DNA of 64,000 nt, from the NCBI GenBank assembly GCA_934130165.1, contig CAKOXO010000006.1, positions 1-64,000 on the forward strand, in the 5' to 3' direction. Made by a program: the position numbers and the translations under genes. Each line of letters starts with the position of its first letter. Position 1 is the stretch's first letter. The notes beneath the pieces were generated by a model that had not been told where the DNA came from, ran no database searches, and saw nothing but the letters and a program-made list of their open reading frames with translations. Positions 1 through 8,882 of the stretch are shown here, in pieces. The stretch comes from an uncultured Bacilli bacterium. Its GTDB lineage: Bacteria; Bacillota_I; Bacilli_A; RF39; UBA660.

Positions 1-538
1 TTATTACATATCCTGCTATTCCATCATTATCTATTATTTCTATATTAACCGTTTTTTCTTTATTTGTATATTTTTTATCACTTTTATTAGAAAATTGTTC
101 ATCATCAACTGTAAATATTACACTTGCTTTTTCTTCTCCACTTTCTTTATATTCTTGTACTGTTCCTTTTGAATCAATTAAAGTTCCTTCATATGAATAT
201 AAATTTAATCCCAATTTTGTTACTTTAACATAACTATCATCATTATATGGTTTTTTATTATAATCAACCATTTTTTCTATATAATTCGCTTCATTTAGAG
301 TTTTTAAAGTAACTCTTTTTGATAATGGCTCATGCATAGGTAATCTTGATTTATTATCAGTAAAATAAGTTTGAGCTGCCGATATAAATAATTTATTTTG
401 AGCAACATAGTATCTATCTTTAGCTGATTTCATTGTTTTTGTTACTCCTACTACCCCTATTGTTCCTAATATACCTATTATTACTATTGTTGCTAGTAAT
501 TCTACCATTGTGAATCCGTGCTTATTTAGTTTTTTCAT
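1..538 (-). CDS. Type IV pilin-like / pseudopilin, C-terminus beyond window edge
   Basis: The protein starts MKKLNKHGFTMVELLATI, a classical class III (prepilin) signal. It has a short basic leader, the G/F cleavage site, Glu at +5 and a long hydrophobic helix that would anchor and polymerise the subunit. About 179 codons are visible and the frame is still open at base 1, so the gene is partial. After the helix comes a hydrophilic domain without motifs I recognise. The A24 prepilin peptidase at 22.6-23.3 kb and the GspF/PilC protein beside it are the expected processing and assembly partners. The minus-strand ATG at 538 follows a GGTGAT ribosome site. The role (pilus, competence or secretion pseudopilus) cannot be decided here. 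Confidence 0.85.
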   Translation of the reverse strand, partial: MKKLNKHGFTMVELLATIVIIGILGTIGVVGVTKTMKSAKDRYYVAQNKLFISAAQTYFTDNKSRLPMHEPLSKRVTLKTLNEANYIEKMVDYNKKPYNDDSYVKVTKLGLNLYSYEGTLIDSKGTVQEYKESGEEKASVIFTVDDEQFSNKSDKKYTNKEKTVNIEIIDNDGIAGYVI

Positions 539-593
539 TATATCACCTATCTTCTTACCATATTTAAATATTAACATAGTAGATATTTAATGT

Positions 594-621
594 CAAAAAA
601 TAAAGAGTCAATTAGACTCTC
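594..621 (-). terminator. Rho-independent terminator of spoIIGA-sigE
   Basis: A stem AGAGTC/GACTCT with a five-base loop (604-620) is followed on the minus strand by a T-rich run. It starts directly after the sigE stop codon. Confidence 0.8.
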
Positions 622-1311
622 TTAAGAATAGTTTACTAATGTTTTTAACCTTTTTATTACTTTTTTCTCTATCCTAGAAATATATGACTGGGATATTCCT
701 AGTTTTTTTGCAACTTCTTTTTGAGTTAACTCCTTATGACCCAGCAATCCATATCTAAGAATAATTATATCTCTGTCCCTAGGATTTAATCTCATAACTT
801 CATTTATCATCAATTTTTTATCATTTTCTTCTTCTATTCCTCTTGTAACAATATCTTTATCAGTACCTAAAACATCTTCTAAATGAAGTTCATTACCTTC
901 AGCATCATAGGATAATGATGCATCTATACTTACTTCAGTTTTTAATCTTTTAGTTTTTCTTAAAAACATTAAAATTTCATTATCTATACATCTTGATGCA
1001 TAAGTAGCAAGTTTTATATTTTTATCTCTTGAAAAAGTATTTATCCCTTTAATTAATCCAATCGTACCAATACTAACTAAATCCTCTAAATCAATATTAG
1101 TATTTTCATATTTTTTGGCTAAAAATACAACTAATCTTAAATTATGTTCTATTAAAACATCTCTAGCTTTCATATCTCCATCTTCTACTAAAGATAAATA
1201 ATAATCTTCCTTTTCTTTAGAAAGTGGCTCTGGTAAGATATCTGTTGCGCCAACATAAAATATACTTCCAACCTTCCTAAATATATTTTTTAAAAACTCT
1301 ATTACTTTCAT
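622..1311 (-). CDS. sigE: Sporulation sigma factor sigma-E precursor
   Basis: Mother-cell sigma factor of early sporulation. The 229-residue protein aligns through its length with Bacillus subtilis SigE as I know it. It has a short amphipathic pro-sequence, then YVGATDILPEPLSKEKE, then region 2 (NLRLVVFLAKKYENT, EDLVSIGTIGLIKGINTF, LATYASRCIDNEILMFLR) and region 4 with the helix-turn-helix TQKEVAKKLGISQSYISRIE. The pro-sequence before the YVGA site is about 20 residues, shorter than the 27 of B. subtilis. The ATG overlaps the spoIIGA stop by one base (TGATG); an in-frame GTG lies just upstream at 1314. It is co-transcribed with the gene for its processing protease. Confidence 0.95.
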   Translation of the reverse strand: MKVIEFLKNIFRKVGSIFYVGATDILPEPLSKEKEDYYLSLVEDGDMKARDVLIEHNLRLVVFLAKKYENTNIDLEDLVSIGTIGLIKGINTFSRDKNIKLATYASRCIDNEILMFLRKTKRLKTEVSIDASLSYDAEGNELHLEDVLGTDKDIVTRGIEEENDKKLMINEVMRLNPRDRDIIILRYGLLGHKELTQKEVAKKLGISQSYISRIEKKVIKRLKTLVNYS

Positions 1312-2087
1312 CACACTAACTCCTCCTTAAAATCATTTGGTAATATACAATCAGAATTATTAAGATCAAACATTTTATCACTTTTTCCTATTAAACAATT
1401 TTTTATTTCATGGCCATTAATTATTACTTTATCTACCTTTAAACATTTTATTAAGCCACTATTACTTATTGTTTTATATGGTACTAATATAGCATTTTCG
1501 TAGTCAAATTTTATTTTGTTGCTGTTAGTAATTATTACACTTCTATTCTTATAAGGATCTTTTAGAGTATTACCAGTATCTAAGTATCCTGTTAAAGTAT
1601 ATTTATAATTATTAATATATATATCTATTTCATAACAATTTGAAAATTTTTCTTTATATTTTCTCTGTTCCTTTATATATAAATAAATAATTATAGGAGT
1701 AATAATTATCATAACTATAAAGTTAATACTCAAACCATTAGAGAAAAAAACAACACCTTTATTTTTATAACTAAAATTAAGATTTAAAAAATACATTACA
1801 CCTCCTAAAAAGATACTTAATATATAAAAATATATATATGTTTTTAAAAAATCTTTTTCTCCAAATGTTACTAATACCATAACAATACTAATTATTATTT
1901 TAAGTAAAAATAAAGAGAAGGTATTTAATGGTATGAAAAGGAAAAATATACTAAAACCACCTACTACACTACCAATAATAATTCTAAATAACTCAGTTCT
2001 TCTTTTTAAAATATATTTTACGCCGAGTAACAGAACAAAATCAAAAAATATATTTATAAAAATCACTAAGTCTAGGTATATTTTCAT
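1311..2087 (-). CDS. spoIIGA: Sigma-E processing aspartic protease SpoIIGA
   Basis: Membrane-bound protease that cleaves pro-sigma-E. The first roughly 140 residues form about five hydrophobic segments. The C-terminal half is the protease domain with the catalytic motif YLDTGNTLKDP (Asp-Thr-Gly, one Asp per monomer; the family acts as a dimer). At 258 residues it is somewhat shorter than the B. subtilis protein. It sits directly upstream of sigE, the usual two-gene order. A good GGTGGTGAT ribosome site precedes the ATG at 2087, and a terminator just upstream isolates the pair from the preceding gene. Confidence 0.93.
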   Translation of the reverse strand: MKIYLDLVIFINIFFDFVLLLGVKYILKRRTELFRIIIGSVVGGFSIFFLFIPLNTFSLFLLKIIISIVMVLVTFGEKDFLKTYIYFYILSIFLGGVMYFLNLNFSYKNKGVVFFSNGLSINFIVMIIITPIIIYLYIKEQRKYKEKFSNCYEIDIYINNYKYTLTGYLDTGNTLKDPYKNRSVIITNSNKIKFDYENAILVPYKTISNSGLIKCLKVDKVIINGHEIKNCLIGKSDKMFDLNNSDCILPNDFKEELV

Positions 2088-2110
2088 GATATCACCACCA
2101 TTAATATAGC

Positions 2111-2138
2111 AATAAAAAAACGACTTAATTGTCGTTTT
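2111..2138 (-). terminator. Rho-independent terminator between the small membrane gene and spoIIGA
   Basis: On the minus strand the stem AAAACGAC/GTCGTTTT with a six-base loop runs into a T tract. It ends the transcript of the 104-residue membrane protein and leaves spoIIGA-sigE to start from its own promoter in the short gap that follows. Confidence 0.85.
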
Positions 2139-2148
2139 ATAATCACTA

Positions 2149-2463
2149 TTATATTTTCTTTTTCTTAATAAATATTTTACATATATAAAATAAGAATATA
2201 CACATTATACCAACAAAGCACCAGCTAAGAATAGTTGTTACAACTCCTGATGTATATTTTTCTATTATACCTATAATACTAGTTGGCACATATTTTCCTA
2301 TAACTGCAGATAAATCTGGAAGTCCTATATTATTTTTTATAAAAGTTAGTATTCTAAGTAAAATATCAAAGATTGCTATAAAAAATACAAATGATGAAAA
2401 TCTTTTGAAAAACATTACTACTAATACTAATAAAACTATAAATACTATTAAATCTATATACAT
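2149..2463 (-). CDS. Small hydrophobic membrane protein, unknown
   Basis: A 104-residue protein not recognised as a named family. It has an N-terminal membrane helix, a second hydrophobic stretch around residues 25-45, a polar middle (IGLPDLSAVIGKYVPTS) and a C-terminal helix ending in lysines. The ATG at 2463 follows GAGGTG with six-base spacing, so the upstream GTG is not needed. It lies 12 bases downstream of the metallo-hydrolase gene and is followed by a terminator, so the two form a small operon. No catalytic residues are apparent. Confidence 0.6.
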   Translation of the reverse strand: MYIDLIVFIVLLVLVVMFFKRFSSFVFFIAIFDILLRILTFIKNNIGLPDLSAVIGKYVPTSIIGIIEKYTSGVVTTILSWCFVGIMCIFLFYICKIFIKKKKI

Positions 2464-2475
2464 AAAAAACACCTC

Positions 2476-3000
2476 TTAATTAAAATATGGATTACTTTCT
2501 TTTTCTTTTCCTAATGTTGTGTCTTCACCATGTCCACAATATAGAGCAATATTATCATCATATTTCTTTATTTTTTCTAATGATTTTTGCATTTCATTCA
2601 TATTTCCAGAGGGAAGATCACATCTTCCAATACTACCATTAAATATAAAGTCACCAACAAACATTACGTTATCATCAGAAAAATAGAAAGTAATTGAATC
2701 AGCTGAATGTCCTGGAGTATGAATTCCCTCAAACTTGAAATCACCTATTACATACTCTTGTTCTAAAGTATTACTCTTTTTAAAAATTTTAACGCTTCTT
2801 TTAGTAAGAAAATGTCTTAGGGCACCAACATGATCAAAATGGGAATGAGTAATTAATACCCCTAGTACTTTATTATCACCAATAACCTCTTTTATTTTAT
2901 GATAGTCATCACCTGGATCAACTACCAAACAAGTATTATTTTTAATAAGAACATAGCAATTTTCTTCTAATGTACCTGTTATTACCTTTTCTATTTTCAT
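2476..3000 (-). CDS. MBL-fold metallo-hydrolase (glyoxalase II-like)
   Basis: Predicted metallo-beta-lactamase-fold hydrolase of 174 residues. The metal-binding motif THSHFDHVGAL (HxHxDH) is near residue 63, GTHTPGHS-type (IHTPGHSADSITF) supplies the next His, FVGDFIFNGSIGR the bridging Asp, and LYCGHGEDTT the last His. The compact form without a large C-terminal domain resembles the YcbL/YqgX group of hydroxyacylglutathione hydrolase-like enzymes; the substrate is unknown. I chose the ATG at 3000 because AGGTGATAAT lies just before it; the frame stays open upstream to 3045 without a ribosome site. Confidence 0.88.
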   Translation of the reverse strand: MKIEKVITGTLEENCYVLIKNNTCLVVDPGDDYHKIKEVIGDNKVLGVLITHSHFDHVGALRHFLTKRSVKIFKKSNTLEQEYVIGDFKFEGIHTPGHSADSITFYFSDDNVMFVGDFIFNGSIGRCDLPSGNMNEMQKSLEKIKKYDDNIALYCGHGEDTTLGKEKESNPYFN

Positions 3001-3072
3001 ATTATCACCTATTAAAATATTAGCATAAATTAAATTATTATTCAATGAGTATAGTTTTGATTTACTGTAAAA

Positions 3073-3945
3073 CTAAGAATTTTTTTTCTTTAATTTTTTA
3101 TTATTTTTTATATGCTCTCCAATTATTTCAGAAACCTCTAAAATAGTTATAAAACTACTTTGATCCATTTCTTGACATAGTTTTTTCAACTCATAAACTT
3201 CAATTCTAGTTAGCACACAATATAAGACTTCCTTTTCACCGCTTATAAGTCCTTTTCCTTTTAATTTGGTTACTGTTCTTCCTAATCTTTTATAAATTTC
3301 ATTTGCCATATCTGTTCCTTTTTCAGTAACTATTAAAGCTGCTTTTGCTTGTTCAAGTCCTTCTGAAACAAAATCTATTACTTTAAAGGTTATAAAATAA
3401 GTAAGTAGTGAATATAAAGCTCTATCTATTCCAAAAATTAAACCTGCGACTAAATATATTATCAAGTTAAAGAAAAGTACCACTTGACCAACGGATAAAG
3501 ATGTTTTCTTACTTATTACTAGAGCCACTGATTCTGTTCCATCAACACATCCGCCAAAATGGATTACTAAGCCTACACCAATACCTAATATAGCTCCGCC
3601 AAAGACCGTTGCTAGTAATATCTGATTAGTAACACTTTCTAAATACGAAAAATATGATAAGGATAGTGAAAATAAAATCATTGAATATATAGCCCTTATT
3701 AAAAAGCCAACCCCCATATTTCTATACCCAACATAAATTAATGGTATATTTAAAATCAATATTAAAATACTTAAAGGTATTTCAAATAGTTTTGATAATA
3801 TAATTGATATACCTGTAACTCCACCATCTAAAATAGTATTAGGTATTAAGAAAGTTTCTAGTGCATATGCAGCTAAAATTGATCCTACAGTAAGCATTAT
3901 AAAAGCAATTAAATTTTGATATTTTTTTGACTTAATATACTCCAT
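3073..3945 (-). CDS. YitT family membrane protein (DUF2179 C-terminal domain)
   Basis: A 290-residue protein with five or six membrane helices in the first 195 residues, including the motif HFGGCVDGTESVALVISKKT typical of the YitT family. A cytoplasmic DUF2179 domain follows (AALIVTEKGTDMANEI, KGLISGEKEVLYCVLTR, SFITILEVSEIIGEH). Transport of small solutes or ions is suspected for the family but not established. Two adjacent ATGs follow AGGAGGG; the second (3945) has the better spacing. It appears to be monocistronic. Confidence 0.85.
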   Translation of the reverse strand: MEYIKSKKYQNLIAFIMLTVGSILAAYALETFLIPNTILDGGVTGISIILSKLFEIPLSILILILNIPLIYVGYRNMGVGFLIRAIYSMILFSLSLSYFSYLESVTNQILLATVFGGAILGIGVGLVIHFGGCVDGTESVALVISKKTSLSVGQVVLFFNLIIYLVAGLIFGIDRALYSLLTYFITFKVIDFVSEGLEQAKAALIVTEKGTDMANEIYKRLGRTVTKLKGKGLISGEKEVLYCVLTRIEVYELKKLCQEMDQSSFITILEVSEIIGEHIKNNKKLKKKNS

Positions 3946-3999
3946 CATATCCCTCCTATTATAAATATATAATATTTTTCTAAATTTAACAATACCAAA

Positions 4000-4023
4000 G
4001 AAAAAAGAGTTTTTTAAACTCCT
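4000..4023 (-). terminator. Terminator of the ABC exporter operon
   Basis: The stem GAGTTT/AAACTC with a three-base loop is followed on the minus strand by TTTTTTC, starting next to the stop codon of the last exporter gene. Confidence 0.8.
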
Positions 4024-5826
4024 CTATTCTTCAAATTGTGAATTATATAATTTAGCATAAAAACCATTTTTCTTTAATAATTCTTCATGATTTCCTTGTT
4101 CAACAATATCACCATTATCCATAACTAAAATTAAATCAGCATTTTTAATAGTTGATAATCTGTGAGCAATAATGAAACTTGTTCTACCTTCCATAAGCTT
4201 ATCCATAGCCTTTTGAATCAAGATTTCAGTTCTTGTATCTACACTACTTGTAGCCTCATCTAAAATTAGTATTTTAGGGTCTTTTAAAATAACTCTAGCA
4301 ATTGTAAGCAATTGTTTTTGACCTCCACTAATATTGTCAGCTTCTTCATTTAGGACCATGTCATAACCATCAGGTAAAGTTCTAATAAAGTGATCAACAC
4401 TAGCTGTTTTGCAAACATTTCTAATTTCATTATCAGTAGCATCTAACTTACCATATTTTAAGTTATCCTTAATAGTACCATTAAATAACCAAGTATCTTG
4501 TAAAACCATACCAAATAATTTTCTTATATCACTACGTTCAAATTTAGTTATATCTTTTCCGTCTATTAAAATTTTTCCACTATTAAGTTCATAAAATCTC
4601 ATTAATAATTTTACTATAGTAGTTTTTCCAGCACCAGTAGGTCCTACTATTGCTATTTTTTGACCATCTTTTACTTTAGCAGAAAAATTATTTATTATAG
4701 TTTTATTTTTATTATATCCAAAGCATACATTTCTAAATTCAATATTCCCTTCTAAACCATCAGTTGATAAAGCGACACCTTCTACTTCTTTTTCTTCTTC
4801 TAAACTTAAGAATTCAAATACTCTCTCACTAGCTGCGATTGCAGATTGAACATTATTCATAACCTGAGCAAGTTGAGCTATCTGACTTGTAAATGTTCTA
4901 ACATATTGAGTAAATGATAAGATATCACCAACTTTAATTTTGTCTTTAACAACCATGTAACCACCTAATATTGAAATAACAACATATCCCAAGTTACCAA
5001 TGAATTGCATAATAGGATGCATTGTAGTAGATAAAAACTGTGATTTCCATGCACTGTGATATAATGTTTCATTAATCTCATTAAACTTATTTATAGCTTT
5101 TTCTTCACCATTAAAAGCTTTTACAATATCATGTCCACCATAAATTTCTTCAACATGACCATTTATATGACCTAAATATTCTTGTTGCATAGCAAAGTAT
5201 TTTTGACTACGTTTTACTACAGAACCAACTAATAATAAGCATATTGGTACCATTAAAATAGCAGCTATAGTCATAGGTATATTTATAGAAATCATCATTA
5301 TACATATTCCTATTATAGTAGCTATTCCAGTTATTATAGTAGTAATAGATTGATTTAGAGCTTGAGATAACGTATCAATATCATTTGTTACAATTGATAA
5401 AACCTCACCATGCGTTTTACTATCAAAATATTTCATAGGTAACTTATTTATTTTCTTACTTAATTTGTTTCTTAATTTGTATGAAATATCATTAGAAATA
5501 TTAGTCATTATTATTCCTTGGATTGCAGAAAACATTGCACTTATTATATATAAAATAACAAGCATTAAAGAGATGTGTTTAATATATGTAAAATCAATTC
5601 CACCAGTATTAGAGATTTTCTTCATTAAACCACTAAATATTTCAGTAGTAATTTTTCCAAGTATCTTAGGACCAACTATTGTAAATACTGTTGATGCTAC
5701 TGCAAATACTATTACAAAAAACAATCCAACTTTATATTCTTTTAAGTAAGAGGAAAGTTCTTTTAATGTCTTTTTAAAATCTTTAGCTTTTTCATTTTGT
5801 CGTGGTCGCATTCCATGTTTAGGCAT
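4024..5826 (-). CDS. ABC exporter half-transporter, partner B (multidrug type)
   Basis: Type IV ABC exporter with an N-terminal six-helix membrane domain (about residues 35-330) and a C-terminal ATPase. Visible ATPase motifs are Walker A GPTGAGKTT, the Q-loop MVLQDTWLF, the signature NISGGQKQLL, Walker B ILILDEATSSVD and the H-loop IIAHRLSTI. All catalytic residues are present. Its start overlaps the preceding exporter gene by eight bases (5819-5826), so the two should be translated together as a heterodimer of the LmrCD/YfiBC or BmrCD kind. A tetR gene heads the operon, which points to substrate-induced drug or metabolite export. The substrate is unknown. Confidence 0.92.
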   Translation of the reverse strand: MPKHGMRPRQNEKAKDFKKTLKELSSYLKEYKVGLFFVIVFAVASTVFTIVGPKILGKITTEIFSGLMKKISNTGGIDFTYIKHISLMLVILYIISAMFSAIQGIIMTNISNDISYKLRNKLSKKINKLPMKYFDSKTHGEVLSIVTNDIDTLSQALNQSITTIITGIATIIGICIMMISINIPMTIAAILMVPICLLLVGSVVKRSQKYFAMQQEYLGHINGHVEEIYGGHDIVKAFNGEEKAINKFNEINETLYHSAWKSQFLSTTMHPIMQFIGNLGYVVISILGGYMVVKDKIKVGDILSFTQYVRTFTSQIAQLAQVMNNVQSAIAASERVFEFLSLEEEKEVEGVALSTDGLEGNIEFRNVCFGYNKNKTIINNFSAKVKDGQKIAIVGPTGAGKTTIVKLLMRFYELNSGKILIDGKDITKFERSDIRKLFGMVLQDTWLFNGTIKDNLKYGKLDATDNEIRNVCKTASVDHFIRTLPDGYDMVLNEEADNISGGQKQLLTIARVILKDPKILILDEATSSVDTRTEILIQKAMDKLMEGRTSFIIAHRLSTIKNADLILVMDNGDIVEQGNHEELLKKNGFYAKLYNSQFEE

Positions 5827-7993
5827 TTTCTAACTCCTCCTTACTTAATTGCGATAATGCAATTTCTTGATAAACTTTACAGTTTTTCATTAATTCCTTA
5901 TGTTTACCAATTCCTACTATATTACCCTCATCTAATACTACAATTTTATCAGCATTCATAATAGTAGAAATTCTTTGAGCAACTATTAATACTGTTTTAT
6001 CTTTAGTTACTTTAGCTAAATCCTTACGAAGCTTAGCATCAGTTTTAAAGTCAAGTGCAGAAAAAGAATCATCAAAAACATAAACATCAGGGTTTTTAGC
6101 TATAGCACGAGCAATAGATAATCTTTGTTTTTGACCTCCACTTACATTAGTTCCACCTTGAGCTATTTCATATTCTTCCTTACCTTTTAGTTTTGATACA
6201 AATTCTTTAGACTGAGATATTTCAATAGCTTTTTTAATATCATCATCAGAAATATTAGGGTTACCATATCTAATATTTTCTTTTATTGTACCAGTAAATA
6301 ATACTCCCTTTTGTGGAACAAATCCGATTTTTTCTCTTAATTTTTTTATGTCAGCATCTGCTACATTAACACCATCTATTAATAACTCTCCACCTGTAAC
6401 ATCATAAAATCTAGGAATCAAATTAATAATAGTTGATTTACCACTTCCAGTAGAGCCAATAAATGCTGTAACCTCTCCTGGATTAGCTGTTAAATTAATA
6501 TCAGTTATTACATCATAATCAGCATCAGGATATCTAAATGAAACATTTTTAAATTCTACTAAACCCCTTTTGTCTTTATTAAATTCCTTTGTTACATTTT
6601 TATTTTTAATAACCTCATCTGTTTCTAAAATCTCTGTAATTCTTTTTGCTGATACACTAGCTCTTGGTAACATAATTGACATCATTGAGATCATTAAAAA
6701 TGCCATTATTATTTGCATTGTATATTGAATATATGCCATTATATCTCCAACTTGCATACTTCCATCATTTACTCCATATGCACCTTTATAAACTATTACA
6801 AGTGACACGAAATTCATTATAAGCATCATAATAGGCATCATAAAACTCATAGAAATATTTATAAATTTATTTACTTTAGTTAATAAATCGTTAGCTTTTT
6901 CAAATCTTTCTTCTTCATGTTTTTCATTAGAGAAAGCTCTAATAACTGGAAGTCCAGAAAGTATTTCACGAGTTACTAAATTTAATTTATCAATTAATTT
7001 TTGAATCTTTTTAAATTTAGGCATTGCTACTAAAAATAAAGTAACAATAACACCAAGTACAGCAGCTACTGATACACCAATTATATAAGTCATAGAAGAA
7101 TTGGTATGCATCGCTTTTATAACTCCACCAATACCTATAATAGGTGCATAAAATACTACTCTAAGCAAGAAAACTATTACCATTTGCACTTGTTGTACAT
7201 CATTAGTAGTTCTAGTTATAAGAGATGATTGGCCATACTCTTTGATTTCACTTTTTGAAAAGCCAACTACCTTTTTAAATGTTTTTCTTCTAAGTGTTTT
7301 TGCAAGTTTAGCAGCCATTCTAGAACCAATTAGAACTACTAAAATACCATCTATCATAACTGCTAAGGCAATTCCTACCATTATCATACCAGTTTTAAAT
7401 ATATAAGCATTTTGTATTTTTGTAGTATTAATTCCTATTCTTTTATATTCACTTTTAACATAACTTACCCCAGCTTGATCAATTATTGTATCTGGAATAT
7501 CCTTCATCTTCTTATTAATACCAGCGAGCATTTTTGCTTTTTCATCACTACTCATATAAGATAGTGCTTGATATATATCCATATTATTCGGAATATCAAA
7601 GTTAATAGTTGTATTTTTACTATTTTTAGACTGTTCAATATAACTAATAATAGTCATTGGTTTTGATAAAATATTACTAATTTTATCTTTATCAGAATCT
7701 TTTTTCAATTTATAAATTTTTTCACCTTTATACGTTTTATTTGAAACAGTATAATTAGACAAGATATATTTTTTATTCTTTGAGCTAGTAAAAAGTAACA
7801 CTTTTTCTAAACTATCCTCTCCAATTTGTTCTATTGCCGCATTTTCTATACCACCTTGTTGAACACCAACATTTATTATTTTTGATGTGTAATCAGGTAA
7901 AGTCAAGTCTAATATTGCCTGAACTATCAACAGTAATATAACTGTTAATACAGAAAATATAGAACTTTTTAAATATTTAAAAACTTTTATCAT
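5819..7993 (-). CDS. ABC exporter half-transporter, partner A, with large extracellular loop
   Basis: A 724-residue ABC exporter subunit. After the first membrane helix there is an unusual hydrophilic insertion of about 165 residues (roughly 38-200) before helix 2, presumably extracellular. ATPase motifs are Walker A GSTGSGKST, signature NVSGGQKQRL, Walker B VYVFDDSFSALD and H-loop IVAQRIST. The Asp after Walker B (DDSF rather than DEAT) and Gln in place of the H-loop His indicate the degenerate ATP site typical of heterodimeric exporters, with the canonical site formed by partner B. The gene starts at the stop codon of tetR and overlaps partner B at its end. Confidence 0.92.
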   Translation of the reverse strand: MIKVFKYLKSSIFSVLTVILLLIVQAILDLTLPDYTSKIINVGVQQGGIENAAIEQIGEDSLEKVLLFTSSKNKKYILSNYTVSNKTYKGEKIYKLKKDSDKDKISNILSKPMTIISYIEQSKNSKNTTINFDIPNNMDIYQALSYMSSDEKAKMLAGINKKMKDIPDTIIDQAGVSYVKSEYKRIGINTTKIQNAYIFKTGMIMVGIALAVMIDGILVVLIGSRMAAKLAKTLRRKTFKKVVGFSKSEIKEYGQSSLITRTTNDVQQVQMVIVFLLRVVFYAPIIGIGGVIKAMHTNSSMTYIIGVSVAAVLGVIVTLFLVAMPKFKKIQKLIDKLNLVTREILSGLPVIRAFSNEKHEEERFEKANDLLTKVNKFINISMSFMMPIMMLIMNFVSLVIVYKGAYGVNDGSMQVGDIMAYIQYTMQIIMAFLMISMMSIMLPRASVSAKRITEILETDEVIKNKNVTKEFNKDKRGLVEFKNVSFRYPDADYDVITDINLTANPGEVTAFIGSTGSGKSTIINLIPRFYDVTGGELLIDGVNVADADIKKLREKIGFVPQKGVLFTGTIKENIRYGNPNISDDDIKKAIEISQSKEFVSKLKGKEEYEIAQGGTNVSGGQKQRLSIARAIAKNPDVYVFDDSFSALDFKTDAKLRKDLAKVTKDKTVLIVAQRISTIMNADKIVVLDEGNIVGIGKHKELMKNCKVYQEIALSQLSKEELENA

Positions 7994-8586
7994 TATTTAT
8001 CCTCCTTTTTATAAATTCCATAACACAAAATATCTATTTTCTTTAAATAATATTCTCTGATTTTTTCCCTGTTTTCTTCCCTTAATGCTATTGCTAAATT
8101 AGAAATTAAATTCTGCATAAATACTGCAAATAAAAACTCCTTATCTTCGTATTTTATATTAGAAAAATCTACTATATCTTTTACTTCATTATATAAAGTA
8201 TGCACTGGGTTAGTATAATGATTCTTATTTAGATCAAAAAACATAAATGCATTTTTAAAAAATCCCTTATATTTAAATTCTCCAACTACACTCATTATAT
8301 CGTCATATATTGAAACAAAACCAAGTCTTAAATTACCCTTATATAAAGAAAGATTATTTCTAACTATTTTACTTAATTTTTCATTATATGAATTTATTAT
8401 ATACATAAATAAATCCTCTTTATCAGTAAAATACATATAGAAACTTCCTCGTGATATTTGAGCATTTTTTATTATTCTATTTATTGATACATCAGAATAA
8501 CTGTTTTTAGAAAATTCTAATAGTGAACAATGAATTAATTTTTTTTGCTTTCTAATATCTAGATTAAAGAAAGTTTTACTAGGCAT
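7993..8586 (-). CDS. TetR/AcrR family repressor of the ABC exporter operon
   Basis: A 197-residue regulator. The N-terminal helix-turn-helix is canonical for TetR (SINRIIKNAQISRGSFYMYFTDKEDLF), followed by an all-helical ligand domain. The ATG at 8586 has AGGAGTGA seven bases upstream; a TTG at 8589 is less likely. A 19-bp perfect palindrome lies 15 bases upstream of the start and overlaps the expected transcription start, which implies autorepression. The two exporter genes follow without a gap, so release of the repressor would induce all three. The ligand is unknown. Confidence 0.92.
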   Translation of the reverse strand: MPSKTFFNLDIRKQKKLIHCSLLEFSKNSYSDVSINRIIKNAQISRGSFYMYFTDKEDLFMYIINSYNEKLSKIVRNNLSLYKGNLRLGFVSIYDDIMSVVGEFKYKGFFKNAFMFFDLNKNHYTNPVHTLYNEVKDIVDFSNIKYEDKEFLFAVFMQNLISNLAIALREENREKIREYYLKKIDILCYGIYKKEDK

Positions 8587-8600
8587 CAAATCACTCCTAT

Positions 8601-8657
8601 ATATGACAAGTTGTCATATGCTAGTCAATTATAATATATTAAATTATTAATTGTCAA
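8601..8657 (-). promoter_or_regulatory. sigma-A promoter with TetR operator palindrome
   Basis: On the minus strand there is TTGACA at 8657-8652, an 18-base spacer, and TATAAT at 8633-8628. Immediately downstream is the perfect palindrome ATATGACAAGTTGTCATAT (8601-8619), covering the predicted start site at about 8621 and ending 15 bases before the tetR ATG. The position and symmetry are those of an autoregulatory operator. Confidence 0.85.
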
Positions 8658-8692
8658 TAAGAATTTGAAAGTTGGAGTGATTTTTAGAGTAA

Positions 8693-8725
8693 AATAAATA
8701 AAAACCATTGTAATACAATGGTTTT
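8693..8725 (-). terminator. Terminator downstream of tRNA-Glu
   Basis: Arms AAAACCATTGTA and TACAATGGTTTT (8701-8725) are perfectly complementary, and on the minus strand they run into a T-rich stretch. Confidence 0.8.
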
Positions 8726-8736
8726 ACTTACTTATA

Positions 8737-8813
8737 TGGTAGCCTGTACGGAATTCGAATCCGTGAATGCTGCCTTGAGAGGGCAGTGTGTTAAGCCACT
8801 TCACCAACAGGCC
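8737..8813 (-). tRNA. tRNA-Glu (anticodon CTC)
   Basis: A cloverleaf can be drawn by eye. The acceptor is GGCCTGT/ACAGGCT (first pair G-U), the D-arm GTG/CAC, the anticodon stem CTGCC/GGCAG with loop CTCTCAA, and the T-arm ACGGATTCGAATTCCGT; CCA is encoded. The loop reads CTC, so it decodes GAG. The 5' half and T-arm are typical of bacterial tRNA-Glu. It lies about 70 bases downstream of gltX on the same strand. Confidence 0.93.
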
Positions 8814-8882
8814 ATGTACAAAATATATTCTATCATAAAGAAAATATTGATTCAAGTATAAATATAAAAAAGAATGATTCAT

